From the NCBI GenBank assembly GCA_035646535.1, contig DASRPD010000070.1, positions 1-44,530 of the forward strand: a stretch of 44,530 nucleotides of DNA, read 5' to 3'. The notes beneath the pieces were generated by a model. It did no database searches and was not told the origin of the DNA. It saw only the letters and a list, made by a program, of their open reading frames with translations. The position numbers and the translations under genes were made by a program. This stretch comes from DASRPD01 sp035646535. GTDB taxonomy: Bacteria > Actinomycetota > Acidimicrobiia > IMCC26256 > JANYLB01. This document shows, in pieces, positions 8,415 to 16,639 of the stretch (position 1 is the stretch's first letter; the number at the start of each line of letters is the position of its first letter).

Positions 8415-9413
8415 ATGGTCGAGGCCGTCGCACTCCTCCTCGCCCTGGTCCTGGTCCCGGCGACCGGCGGCAGCTTCCGTCGGCTCGCCCAACTGGACTT
8501 CGAGGCGCCGTGGCTCCTGTTCGGGGGCCTGGCGATCCAGATCGTCCTGCTGGCCACCGACGTCATCCCTGCGGCGCGCGTCGGCGACCTCGGCGTCGGC
8601 CTGCTGCTCGCGTCCTACGTGTTGATCCTGGGGTTCGGGGTCATGAACCTGAAGATCACCGGGATGGCGATCGTGACGATCGGCATCGCGCTCAACGCCG
8701 TCGTGATCAGCGCGAACCAAGGCATGCCCTACCGGCCGCACGGCGACGAGACCCGCGAAGTCACGGTGAAGCACCGGCCCGAACGCCGCGACGATGTCTT
8801 GACCGTGCTCGACGACCGAATCTACGTGCCGGGCCCGCTCGCCGAATCGGTGTCGTTCGGCGATCTCATCCTCGCGGTCGGCATCATCGACGTCGCCTAC
8901 CGCGGCAGTCGCCGTCCCCGGCGGACTCGGTCGCGCAGTCGGCGCTCGCGCGAATCGGGCGCAGGCGACGAGCCCGGACCGCCACGACCAGCGACTGCGG
9001 CGCCGGCCGGCGCAACCAATCCGCCCGGGGTCGCACACCCGACGCTCACGCCACCGGAGTCACCGGTCGGGCCGTTGCACGTCGACCTGGTCGCGGAAGA
9101 GCACGACCCGGATTTCTGGAAGCAGCGTCGCGCGAATCGGCGTCACGGCGATGCGGCGTCGAGCGCTCGCCGCTGGCCATTGCGGGCACCCTGGTACTCG
9201 CGCCACCCGACGCTGCGGCGGTTGGAGCCGCCGCCACCGCCACCCGGCGCGGTTCCGTCCGATGTCGGCTCCTGCGACGCGGAGCCGCCCCACTACGGCG
9301 CCACGCTGCGTTCCCTACGTGACGGCGACGCGGCCATCGACGCGGGGGACACGTTCGAGCACCCGCTCCAGTGCGGCGAGCACCCGCGGGTCGTAGACGT
9401 ACCCCGGACCTGA
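8415..9413 (+). CDS. DUF5317-type membrane protein with Pro-rich tail
   Basis: 332 residues. The first ~170 show hydrophobic helices (VEAVALLLALVLVPATGG, PWLLFGGLAIQIVLLAT, DLGVGLLLASYVLIL, GMAIVTIGIALNAVVIS), then NQGMPYRP, a VLDDRIYVPGPLAESVSFGDLILAVG segment characteristic of DUF5317, and another helix. The rest is a Pro/Arg-rich cytoplasmic-type tail, part of which resembles the preceding protein. The role of the family is unknown. The 3' end overlaps the convergent HD-domain gene by 99 bp (9315-9413), so one of the two ends may be over-extended, although both frames are open. Confidence 0.72.
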   Translation: MVEAVALLLALVLVPATGGSFRRLAQLDFEAPWLLFGGLAIQIVLLATDVIPAARVGDLGVGLLLASYVLILGFGVMNLKITGMAIVTIGIALNAVVISANQGMPYRPHGDETREVTVKHRPERRDDVLTVLDDRIYVPGPLAESVSFGDLILAVGIIDVAYRGSRRPRRTRSRSRRSRESGAGDEPGPPRPATAAPAGATNPPGVAHPTLTPPESPVGPLHVDLVAEEHDPDFWKQRRANRRHGDAASSARRWPLRAPWYSRHPTLRRLEPPPPPPGAVPSDVGSCDAEPPHYGATLRSLRDGDAAIDAGDTFEHPLQCGEHPRVVDVPRT

Positions 9414-10505
9414 GTACAACGCCTCGACCGCGCCACGAGCGAGGCGTTCGTCGCCGCCTTCGCTCAGCTCGTCGAACGCGCTCGCGACGCGCAGCACCTG
9501 ACCCGCGGTCGACATCGTCGACCGTGGCGCGCCCCCGAACGGGAGCGGATCGGGCGACAGCAGGTCGGCGGCCGGCGCGAGGAACTCCGCCTGACGCAAC
9601 ATCTCCGCGCTCGCCCGCGCCACCTCCGACGCCTCGATCGGGCGCCCGAGCACCTCGGGATCGTCAAGACAGACGTGGCCGATGTGATGGAGCAGCGATG
9701 CGGCCTGGAGATACTCGATCTCGTGTGGTTCGAGGCCCAGCTCCCGCCCCATCTCCGTCGAGACGTCCGCGACGCGCGCCCCGTGACCGGGACGGACCAG
9801 ACCACCCAGCTCGGGCACGATCGACAACGCGCGCAACGTCTGGGTGTAGGTCCGGCGAATGACCGCGAGCCGGGCGAACGAGTACCACGCGGCCAGCAGC
9901 GGCACACTGAACAGCGCCGGACCCCACAGTCCCATGCCACCCCGTCCACCCAGACCGCCGTAGCCGACCGCCATCAGCATCCCGCTGGTCACGAGGGCCA
10001 ATTGCGCGGAGCGGCCGTGGCCGGAGAGATCGAGATGCCACCGTCCGATCTCACCCGCCACCTCGTCGACCGCGAACTCGACCAGACCCGCGCCGGCCAA
10101 GGCAGCGAGCATGACGGTCTCGTTGTCGGACGAGCCCACGGAAGCGATGGCCGAGTACACCCCAAGAGCGGCACCGATGGCCACGAGCCGCCGCGCGAGG
10201 CACTCGACCCGTACCACCACTCCGGGCGCATCACGCAGGACCGCGGCGACGAGCTCGGCCGCGGCCACGGTGATGACGAACTCCTGCACCGAGGCCGCCC
10301 GCAACAGGACCAGGACAACCGCGTAGGACAGTGGAATCGCGGCGCGCACGGGTGGGCATAGCTCGAGGAGCTCCCCCACCACGATGCCACCGGCCAGGGT
10401 GGCCAGCACGAAGCCGGGCGAACCGACCCCACGGGTGATTCCGATCACCACCGGCGGGACCACGACGACGACCGCCGTGACCAGCGCGCGGATCGTCGGC
10501 CTCAC
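9315..10505 (-). CDS. Membrane protein with degenerate HD domain
   Basis: 396 residues. The N-terminal ~215 form several transmembrane helices, followed by an HD-type helical domain (GHGARVADVSTEMGRELGL with His241, then LLHHIGHVCLDDPEVLG). The signature HDxGK of active HD phosphohydrolases reads HHIGH (residues 273-277), so the metal-binding Asp and the following Lys are both His. It has the same layout as the upstream HD gene and begins at a GTG overlapping that gene's TGA (GTGA, 10502-10505). It is probably a diverged duplicate, perhaps a non-catalytic partner or sensor. I am confident of the fold and not of any activity. Confidence 0.8.
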   Translation of the reverse strand: MRPTIRALVTAVVVVVPPVVIGITRGVGSPGFVLATLAGGIVVGELLELCPPVRAAIPLSYAVVLVLLRAASVQEFVITVAAAELVAAVLRDAPGVVVRVECLARRLVAIGAALGVYSAIASVGSSDNETVMLAALAGAGLVEFAVDEVAGEIGRWHLDLSGHGRSAQLALVTSGMLMAVGYGGLGGRGGMGLWGPALFSVPLLAAWYSFARLAVIRRTYTQTLRALSIVPELGGLVRPGHGARVADVSTEMGRELGLEPHEIEYLQAASLLHHIGHVCLDDPEVLGRPIEASEVARASAEMLRQAEFLAPAADLLSPDPLPFGGAPRSTMSTAGQVLRVASAFDELSEGGDERLARGAVEALYSGPGYVYDPRVLAALERVLERVPRVDGRVAVT

Positions 10506-11860
10506 GACTGGGTGGCTTCCGAGGAATCGGGCACTTCATCGTGGAGGAGATCGCCGAGCCCAGCCGAGCCGAGACCGGCGTCGGGCGGTTCGACCCCGAA
10601 GTCGTGGATGTCGGCCTCGTGGCCCTCGCCGTAGCGCTCGTCGCGCCGCTCGATCGCGACGATGAGCGCGTCCACGACCCGCGGGTGGAACTGCTTGCCC
10701 GCGTTCTCGCGCAGCTCGAGGAAGGCGGTGGCCTGTGGGAGCGCCTTGCGGTACGAACGGGTCGAGGTCATCGCGTCGAACGCGTCGGCGACCGCGACGA
10801 TGTGGGGCTCGATCGGTTGACCCTTCGCGTCGGCGACCGGCTTGAACCTCGTGTGCTCGCTCAGCGCGCTGGGAGCGACGGGCGCGAGGAAGTCGATGCG
10901 GCTCAGGATCTCGACCGAGACCTCCTCGTGCATCTGCACCCGGGCGAACTCCTCTTCGGTGAGTCGTCCGGGCTTGTTCAGCAGGTGGTTCGGCACGACC
11001 AGCTTGCCGACGTCGTGCATGAGCGCGGCGAGGCGGAGCCGCTCGAGCCCTTTCGCCGACAGCCCCAGCTCGAGGCCGATGTAGTGGGTGAACATCGCGA
11101 CGCGCTCGGCGTGGCCCGCGGTGTAGGGGTCCTTGGCCTCGAGCGCGCCGATGAGGATTCGCACCGTGTCGCCGTGTGACCGCTTGAGCGCGAGGTACGA
11201 CGCGAACGCCTCTCGGGCCACGAGAATCGGCGTGACGAACAGGGGCACGACGACGAGGCCGACGTCGAGGTACAGGCGCCCGAGGAAGACACCGAGCAAC
11301 GCGAAGGGGAGGCCCTCGATATGCATTCGCCAGAGCGTTCCCAACACTGACCGGAACCGCTCGCCCGTCGTGAGGGACAAGACCACTGCGAGCATCACGA
11401 TCGTGGTGACCGAGAAGGCGACAGCGCCCGCGAGTGCCATGAGAATGAGCCACGGTGCCGAGCTGAGAGCACTCGCGGGCGCGACCCAGAAGACGAGGGC
11501 GGCGGCGAGCGCGCCGAGGCCGTATTGACCGCAGTTGAACAGGACCTTCTGCCAGGCTCGCTCGCGGAATTGCGCAATGTCGAGACCTGCGCACATTCCG
11601 ACGAGCACGGGACCCAACAACGCGCCGGACGGCCGGAACGCCACGACCGACGCCATGACCAGCATGGAGTCCGCGCTGAACACGGCGTCGTCCCGGAAGG
11701 CAACGGACCGGTTCGACGCAAGGACCGTCAGGCCACCGAGCACAGCCAGGAAGACCCAATCGGGCGCGGGACCGCGAGCTGCCGTCACCCCCACGGCGGC
11801 CATGGCCGCGCCAGTGACGATGCCGACTGTCAGCGAGAGGAGGTTGAGGCGTCGGATCAC
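10502..11860 (-). CDS. Membrane-anchored HD-GYP-like phosphohydrolase
   Basis: 452 residues from a GTG start. About 215 residues of transmembrane helices form an integral sensor-like module. The HD domain follows, with GALEAKDPYTAGHAERV (His250), LMHDVGKLVVP (His282-Asp283) and NKPGRLTEEE, as in HD-GYP cyclic-di-GMP phosphodiesterases. The later region reads LSEHTRFKP...IVAVADAFDAMTS: the typical HHExxxGxGYP loop is mostly missing, although ADAFDAMTS is kept. Degradation of c-di-GMP or another cyclic dinucleotide is plausible but unproven. It is coupled to the degenerate paralogue downstream and preceded by a small ORF and a folded leader. Confidence 0.85.
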   Translation of the reverse strand: MIRRLNLLSLTVGIVTGAAMAAVGVTAARGPAPDWVFLAVLGGLTVLASNRSVAFRDDAVFSADSMLVMASVVAFRPSGALLGPVLVGMCAGLDIAQFRERAWQKVLFNCGQYGLGALAAALVFWVAPASALSSAPWLILMALAGAVAFSVTTIVMLAVVLSLTTGERFRSVLGTLWRMHIEGLPFALLGVFLGRLYLDVGLVVVPLFVTPILVAREAFASYLALKRSHGDTVRILIGALEAKDPYTAGHAERVAMFTHYIGLELGLSAKGLERLRLAALMHDVGKLVVPNHLLNKPGRLTEEEFARVQMHEEVSVEILSRIDFLAPVAPSALSEHTRFKPVADAKGQPIEPHIVAVADAFDAMTSTRSYRKALPQATAFLELRENAGKQFHPRVVDALIVAIERRDERYGEGHEADIHDFGVEPPDAGLGSAGLGDLLHDEVPDSSEATQS

Positions 11861-11935
11861 GGTGTCGTCCTGCGGGTCTGCTGGGCCTCGGAAGAGGCGG
11901 CAAGGTCTCGGCTCAGCGATCAGCTCACTGTGTCA

Positions 11936-12025
11936 CTAGCGCCATCTGGAACCGGCGCCGCCGGCCAACAGGAGCGCAACCGCGCTGGAAGCGATGAGCG
12001 AAAGACGGACGTAGACCTTCTTCAT
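11936..12025 (-). CDS. 29-residue hydrophobic peptide upstream of HD gene pair
   Basis: A 30-codon ORF reading MKKVYVRLSLIASSAV then ALLLAGGAGSRWR, with a basic start, one short hydrophobic segment and a basic end. It has an excellent ribosome site: AAAGGGGG ends eight bases before the ATG. The start codon lies inside a perfect 16-bp palindrome (12017-12032), so a hairpin could hide it. The stop is 75 bp before the HD-GYP-like gene, on the same strand. It may be a membrane micropeptide or a leader peptide. I know no family for it; the case rests on the ribosome site and composition. Confidence 0.5.
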   Translation of the reverse strand: MKKVYVRLSLIASSAVALLLAGGAGSRWR

Positions 12026-12032
12026 GAAGAAG
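12017..12032. promoter_or_regulatory. Palindrome over the small ORF's start codon
   Basis: CTTCTTCATGAAGAAG is a perfect 16-bp palindrome centred on the ATG of the 29-residue ORF. In RNA it could fold and block initiation, which would suit translational control by the leader upstream. Confidence 0.35.
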
Positions 12033-12078
12033 ACCCCCTTTGCGGTTCGTCTCCCCTGCGATCGCTCGTTCGCCGGAG

Positions 12079-12135
12079 GGCAACGCTTCGCTTCGGGACT
12101 CCTCAGTCCGTGGTTCGCCGAGACCTTGCCGTCTC
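12079..12135 (-). ncRNA. Structured 5' leader, possible riboswitch
   Basis: Read leftward (RNA 5' to 3'): hairpin GAGAC-ggcaag-GTCTC (12135-12120), then GGCGAACC (12119-12112), hairpin GGACT-gagg-AGTCC (12109-12096), GAAGCGAAGC (12094-12085) and TTGCC (12083-12079). TTGCC is complementary to GGCAA in the first loop, so a 5-bp pseudoknot can form. The order GGCgAACC - hairpin - GAaGCgAAGC recalls the c-di-GMP-I (GEMM) core GGCAAACC ... GACGCAAAGC, but key bases differ, so the class is not established. It precedes the small ORF and the HD pair. The rest of 12136-12458 holds no gene that I can support. Confidence 0.35.
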
Positions 12136-12458
12136 TACCAGATCAGCAGATGCCGTCTCCTCTCGCACGTCGGCCGGGTCAATGCTCTGACCTGGTCATC
12201 GGCACTTGTGGCGCCCACCTGATAGGTCGAACGAACCAGGTCGCGCGGTTTCACAACAGCCACTGTAACAACATCAGTCTCTTGGACAACGCGGAGCGCG
12301 TCAAGCACGACCACCGAACGCGCGAGGACCACGACCCTTGGTGGGGCTTTCGCACGACCCTTCGCGAGTGGCTCGACACCGGGCCGGCCAGACCCACGGA
12401 TTGCCACGATTTGTGGCGCGCGTGGCCGTATCCTCGGCGCCAGGACAAGGAGGCCACC

Positions 12459-13247
12459 GTGGCGGAGCAGGACGCATCCCTCGAGGCGGTTGGGTCGCCG
12501 GAGTACGCGGGCACATCAGAGCATGCGGGCACAACGGCCGCGCTCCACGAGCCGGCCGAGGACGACACCGTCCGAGAGCGCGCCGGTTCCTCGCTCCCCG
12601 ACGACCTCCACGACCTCGAGCGAGAGCTGTGCCGGCTGCCCGACGTGTCGGCGGCGCGGATCGTCACCGACCGCGCGGAACGACCGACCGAGGTGCACAT
12701 CCTCGCCCGACCCGGCAAGCCCGCCAAGCAGGTGGCGCGTGACGTGCAGTCGGTGGCCCTGGCGTCGTTCGGGCTCGAGCTCGACCGCAGGATCATCTCG
12801 GTCGTACAGCTCGGCGTGAACGGCGCCACCGAAGCCGGCGCCGAGGCCGAGGCCGAGGTCGGCGGGTTCCGGCCCGTCATCGCGGGAATCAACGCAGAGA
12901 CGTCCGACCTCCGCGCGCTCGTTCGCGTGAGCCTCTCACTCGACGCCGAGCACGCTGTCGGTTTCGCCGAAGGTTCCGTCGCGTCGACCGCGCGGCACCG
13001 ACTCGTTGCGACCGCGACCCTGGACGCGCTGCGCCAGCTCGCTCCGAGCGCGGAAGCGGTCGACATCGACAGCGCCCAGATCGTGCGGGTCGGTCCCTAC
13101 GATGTCGCCGTGGTCACCGCGGTCTTCGTCGCGCCGCCCCAGGAGGAGGTCGTCTCGGGGTCGGCCATCGTGCGGCTCAACGCCGAGTCAGACGCGGTGG
13201 CCCGGGCCGTGCTCGACGCGACGAACCGACGCTTGCCCCGTATCTGA
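12459..13247 (+). CDS. Conserved-looking two-module protein, unknown function
   Basis: 262 residues from GTG 12459, chosen because AAGGAGG (12447-12453) lies five bases upstream; the frame is open further left but that part is not protein-like. After a ~45-residue acidic leader comes a small alpha/beta module (LERELCRLPDVSAARIV...VHILARPGKPAKQVARDVQSVALASFGLELDRRIISVVQL). A linker then leads to a second module (RALVRVSLSLDAEHAVGFAEGS...TLDALRQLAPSAEAVDIDSAQIVRVGPYDVAVVTAVFV). I do not recognise a named family. No signal or membrane segment is seen. It diverges from the leader, small ORF and HD pair, which may hint at a shared regulatory context. Confidence 0.72.
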   Translation: MAEQDASLEAVGSPEYAGTSEHAGTTAALHEPAEDDTVRERAGSSLPDDLHDLERELCRLPDVSAARIVTDRAERPTEVHILARPGKPAKQVARDVQSVALASFGLELDRRIISVVQLGVNGATEAGAEAEAEVGGFRPVIAGINAETSDLRALVRVSLSLDAEHAVGFAEGSVASTARHRLVATATLDALRQLAPSAEAVDIDSAQIVRVGPYDVAVVTAVFVAPPQEEVVSGSAIVRLNAESDAVARAVLDATNRRLPRI

Positions 13248-13271
13248 GCCCCGTATCTGAGCCTCGGACCC

Positions 13272-14069
13272 TCACGTGCCGCCGAGCTCCCGGCCGAGCA
13301 GTCGCACAAGATCGCACGCGGCTTCCACCTCGTGGACCCGGATGATGTCCGCGCCGTACTCGATCGAGAGGGTGAGGTAGGCCAGCATCCGATGGTCCTC
13401 CTGCTTGCGCGGGACCGGGATCAGCACGGGCGCTCCCGCTGCGGCCAGATCGGAGAGCGTCCGGATGGTCGCCATCTGCAGCTCGCCGTAGCGTTCGTAG
13501 TCGCTGCGGTAGTTGATGCTCAGACCGGGATCGACGATCACGTCGGCGACGCCGTCACTGCGCAGCTCCTCGACGCGCGCCGCGAGCGCGTCGGCCACCC
13601 GACGGGGCTGACCGTCGTCGAGGCGTCGGCAGCCGACCGAGAGGGGGTTCTCGGCCTCGATGTGCACGAGCACCGCCATCACTGGCGAGGTTCGGACCAC
13701 GTCGAGCATGGCGGGATCACGCAGGCCCCCGGTGTCGTTCACGATCGCCGCGCCCGCGTCCACACACGCCCGGGCGACCAGCGGCTTCCACGTGTCGATC
13801 GACACGGTGAAGTCGTCGTCGACCAGTCGCTCGAGGGTCGGCATGATCCGCTGGATCTCCTCCCCCGGGGGCAGAGACCGGTTCTCGAAATGGCTGGACT
13901 GCGCGCCCAGGTCGATGATGGACGCCCCCAGGTCGCGAAAGGCCCGGGCCCGCGCCAACGCGTCGGCGGGGCTGGTCACGACCGACGAGCGGATACGCGA
14001 TTCCGGCGACAGATTCACGATCGCCATGACGTGGGTCGTATCCTCGCCGAAGTGCAGGGGCCGTCCCAT
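13272..14069 (-). CDS. Dihydropteroate synthase-like TIM-barrel protein
   Basis: 265 residues with the pterin-binding (FolP) family layout: VMAIVNLSPES (canonical NvTPDSF), GASIIDLGAQSS, DFTVSIDTWKPLVARACVDAGAAIVNDTGGL, VIVDPGLSINY, PVLIPVPRK and ADIIRVHEV. Several substrate-contact residues differ: LSPES replaces TPDSF, and SINY replaces the usual GFGK. It therefore resembles the divergent FolP2-type paralogues more than housekeeping FolP. Binding of a pterin or similar compound is plausible; sulfonamide-target DHPS activity is doubtful. ATG 14069 is preferred because upstream codons are Arg/Thr-rich and lie in the divergent gene's region. Confidence 0.8.
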   Translation of the reverse strand: MGRPLHFGEDTTHVMAIVNLSPESRIRSSVVTSPADALARARAFRDLGASIIDLGAQSSHFENRSLPPGEEIQRIMPTLERLVDDDFTVSIDTWKPLVARACVDAGAAIVNDTGGLRDPAMLDVVRTSPVMAVLVHIEAENPLSVGCRRLDDGQPRRVADALAARVEELRSDGVADVIVDPGLSINYRSDYERYGELQMATIRTLSDLAAAGAPVLIPVPRKQEDHRMLAYLTLSIEYGADIIRVHEVEAACDLVRLLGRELGGT

Positions 14070-14088
14070 CCGTCGATGATCGCGCGTC

Positions 14089-14415
14089 GTGTCACCCGCT
14101 GACCGCGACGACCACGCCGACCCGGTCGATCCGGTGGTCGCGCGCCGCGCCCGCATCGGACGGGCCGCACGGGCCGCCAAGCGAGCGGGATACCTGGCGC
14201 TGAGCATCGCCATCGTGGCGTTCGGCGTCGGCGTGGTGACCGAGTTCTCCCGTGGCGTGGTCCAGATCGTCGTGATCGGACTCGTCGCGACGTGTGTGAT
14301 CCTGCCGATCCCCATCGTTGTGGCCTACGGCGTGGGCGCCGCCGAACGAGACGAGCGTGGCGTCCCGCCGACACCACCACCCGGTCATGGTCCCCCGAGG
14401 GGACAGGCCGAGTAA
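14089..14415 (+). CDS. Small two-helix membrane protein
   Basis: 108 residues from GTG 14089, 19 bp from the divergent FolP-like start. An acidic/basic N-terminus is followed by two hydrophobic helices (YLALSIAIVAFGVGVVTEF and VVQIVVIGLVATCVILPIPIVVAYG) and a short Pro-rich tail. No named family is recognised. The composition of a two-helix membrane protein and the position support coding. Confidence 0.6.
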   Translation: MSPADRDDHADPVDPVVARRARIGRAARAAKRAGYLALSIAIVAFGVGVVTEFSRGVVQIVVIGLVATCVILPIPIVVAYGVGAAERDERGVPPTPPPGHGPPRGQAE

Positions 14416-14472
14416 CGCCGATCTACGCTCCTGGCGGAGAAGCAGTCCTTCCACGACGAGGAGAACGCCGAC

Positions 14473-15579
14473 ATGACCAAGGCCGCGGTCTGCAAAGAGG
14501 TCGGTGCACCGCTCGAGGTGCTCGACGTGGATCTGGACGCCCCCAAGGCCGGGGAGGTCCGCCTGCAGCTCGGCGCCTCGGGTGTCTGTCACTCCGACCT
14601 CTCGGTGACCAACGGCACGTTGCCGGTCCCGCTGCCCGCGGTGTTGGGCCACGAAGGCGCGGGCACCGTCACCCAAGTGGGCGATGGGGTCGACCATCTC
14701 GAGATCGGCGACCACGTCGTCATCTCGTGGGTTCCGCAGTGCGGCGCGTGCTACTTCTGCAAGCACGATCAGGGCGAGCTGTGCGAGGTGGGGACCGCGG
14801 CGAGCATGAGCGGCGGCATGCTCGACATGACCACCCGTTTCTCGATCGACGGCCAACCGCTCAATGTGATGGCTGCCTCGGGCACGTTCTCCGAAGAGAC
14901 CGTCGTACCCGCGATCGGCGCGGTGAAGATCAGCGACGACATCCCACTCACCGGCGCCGCGCTCATCGGCTGCGGCGTGCTCACCGGCTTCGGCGCGGCG
15001 ACCAACACCGCCAGCATCCGTCGCGGCGACACGATTGCGGTCATCGGGTGTGGGGGTGTGGGCCTGAACGTGATCCAGGGCGCGAAGCACGCCGGCGCGG
15101 GACGAATCATCGCGATCGACATGGTCGACGGCAAGCTCGCCACCGCGGTGCAGTTCGGCGCGACCGACACGGTCAACGCGGGTGCGGGCGATCCGGTCGC
15201 CCAGGTGATGGAGCTCAGTGGCGGGCGCGGCGCAGACGTCGCGTTCGAGGTCATCGGTCTCGGGCCGACGATCGACCAGGCCTTCCAGATGACGCGCCGC
15301 GGCGGCCAGGCGATCATGGTCGGCGTGCCCGGCTTCGACGTCACGATGCAGATCACTCCGGCAATGGACCTCCTCGTCCAGGAGAAGCAGATCCGAGGGT
15401 GCTGGTACGGATCGTCGAACGTCCACCGCGACGTCCCGATGCTCGCGCAGCTCTATCGGGACGGCGTGCTCAAGCTGGACGAGCTGATCTCGCGCGAGAT
15501 CACGCTCGACCAGGTGAACGACGCGCTGGCCAACATGGGTTCGGGCGAGATCGCACGATCGGTCATCAAGTACAGCTAG
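14473..15579 (+). CDS. Zinc-dependent alcohol dehydrogenase, class III-like
   Basis: 368 residues of the medium-chain dehydrogenase family. Catalytic zinc ligands are Cys39 and His60 with Glu61 (GVCHSD, LGHEGAG), plus the later Cys in LIGCGVLTGFGA. Structural zinc ligands are Cys90, Cys93, Cys96 and Cys104 (QCGACYFCKHDQGELC). The Rossmann motif is VIGCGGVGLN, and an Asp after strand beta-2 (IAIDMVDGK) favours NAD over NADP. It oxidises or reduces an alcohol/aldehyde pair; the substrate is unknown. A GACGAGGAG ribosome site precedes the ATG. It leads an operon with an aldo/keto reductase (33 bp gap) and a TetR regulator. Confidence 0.94.
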   Translation: MTKAAVCKEVGAPLEVLDVDLDAPKAGEVRLQLGASGVCHSDLSVTNGTLPVPLPAVLGHEGAGTVTQVGDGVDHLEIGDHVVISWVPQCGACYFCKHDQGELCEVGTAASMSGGMLDMTTRFSIDGQPLNVMAASGTFSEETVVPAIGAVKISDDIPLTGAALIGCGVLTGFGAATNTASIRRGDTIAVIGCGGVGLNVIQGAKHAGAGRIIAIDMVDGKLATAVQFGATDTVNAGAGDPVAQVMELSGGRGADVAFEVIGLGPTIDQAFQMTRRGGQAIMVGVPGFDVTMQITPAMDLLVQEKQIRGCWYGSSNVHRDVPMLAQLYRDGVLKLDELISREITLDQVNDALANMGSGEIARSVIKYS

Positions 15580-15612
15580 CCGAGGAACACCTCAACGAGC
15601 CAAGGACACGTC

Positions 15613-16629
15613 ATGCAGTACCGCCAGCTCGGTTCAACGGACCTCATCGTCTCCGAGGTCGGGTTCGGAACGTGGACGCTCGCGAGCGACTGGTGGGGTG
15701 AGATCGAGGACAAGGACCGGCTGCTGCGGACCGCGCTCGACGCCGGCATCACGTTCTTCGACGCCGCGCCGGTGTACGGCCCCGAGGGAGCCGGCGAACA
15801 GGTCCTGGCCGACCTGCTCACCGATCACGGCGACGAGATCGTGCTCACGACCAAGTGCGGCTACGACATCAACTCGTCCCGGGCGACGCCGGGCCAATCG
15901 GCGCGACCCCACGACTGGCGGCCGGAGTCGATTCGCGCCCAGCTCGACGCCTCCCTGCGCCGGCTCGGCGTGGACCACATCGACCTGTACCAGCTGCACA
16001 ACACTCGCATCGAGCCGATCTTGGACGACGAGCTGTGGGCCACCCTGGCCGACCAACGCGAGGCGGGCAAGATCCGCGAGATCGGGGTCGCACTCGGGCC
16101 CGCCATCGGCTGGGTCGAAGAGGGCCTCCACGCGATCCGGGAGCGGCCGATCTGCACCCTCCAGACCGTGTTCAACGTGTTGGAACAGGATCCCGGCCTG
16201 ACCTTCGCGGCCGAGCCCAACGTTGCCAACGGCACGGTGAGCCTCATGTCGCGCGTGCCCCACGCCTCCGACACCCTGTCGGGTCGCATCACGCGCGACA
16301 CCACGTTTCCTGCCGGCGACCACCGCCGGCACCGCAACCCCGACAACATGACCGACTTGTTCGACAAGGCCGAGACGCTGAGCTTCCTGTGGGAGTCAGG
16401 TGCTCGGACGATGGGCCAGGCTGCCGTCGCCGGAATCCTCGCGAATCCTGCGTTCGCCACCGTGCTACCGACCTTCGTCACGGTCGAGGATGTCCAGGAG
16501 TACGCGGGCGCCGCCGACGTCGCGCTCACCGCCGACGAGCACGCGCGCCTCGACGCGCTCTGGTCGGACAACTTCGGGATCGTGAACCGATTCGAGATGC
16601 CACTCAAGTCGTCGGTCGGGACCGGCTAG
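15613..16629 (+). CDS. Aldo/keto reductase
   Basis: 338 residues with the full catalytic tetrad: Asp50 and Tyr55 (FFDAAPVYG), Lys81 (LTTKCGY) and His129 (YQLHN). The N-terminus YRQLGSTDLIVSEVGFGTW is typical of the family's K+ channel-beta-like/YghZ branch. It would use NADPH to reduce an aldehyde or ketone. The position directly after the alcohol dehydrogenase suggests both act on the same carbonyl compound. The C-terminal NADPH-binding part is less canonical than the barrel core. Confidence 0.92.
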   Translation: MQYRQLGSTDLIVSEVGFGTWTLASDWWGEIEDKDRLLRTALDAGITFFDAAPVYGPEGAGEQVLADLLTDHGDEIVLTTKCGYDINSSRATPGQSARPHDWRPESIRAQLDASLRRLGVDHIDLYQLHNTRIEPILDDELWATLADQREAGKIREIGVALGPAIGWVEEGLHAIRERPICTLQTVFNVLEQDPGLTFAAEPNVANGTVSLMSRVPHASDTLSGRITRDTTFPAGDHRRHRNPDNMTDLFDKAETLSFLWESGARTMGQAAVAGILANPAFATVLPTFVTVEDVQEYAGAADVALTADEHARLDALWSDNFGIVNRFEMPLKSSVGTG

Positions 16630-16639
16630 CCCCACACCG

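Noticed and set aside
7428..9038. A long leftward frame across the Pro-rich and DUF5317 genes
   Set aside because: The composition is shadow-like, and the DUF5317 helices are clearly encoded on the other strand.
12079..12135. Calling the leader a c-di-GMP-I riboswitch outright
   Set aside because: The block order is similar, but core bases (GGCAAACC, GACGCAAAGC) are changed and an extra hairpin is present, so only a structured leader is claimed.
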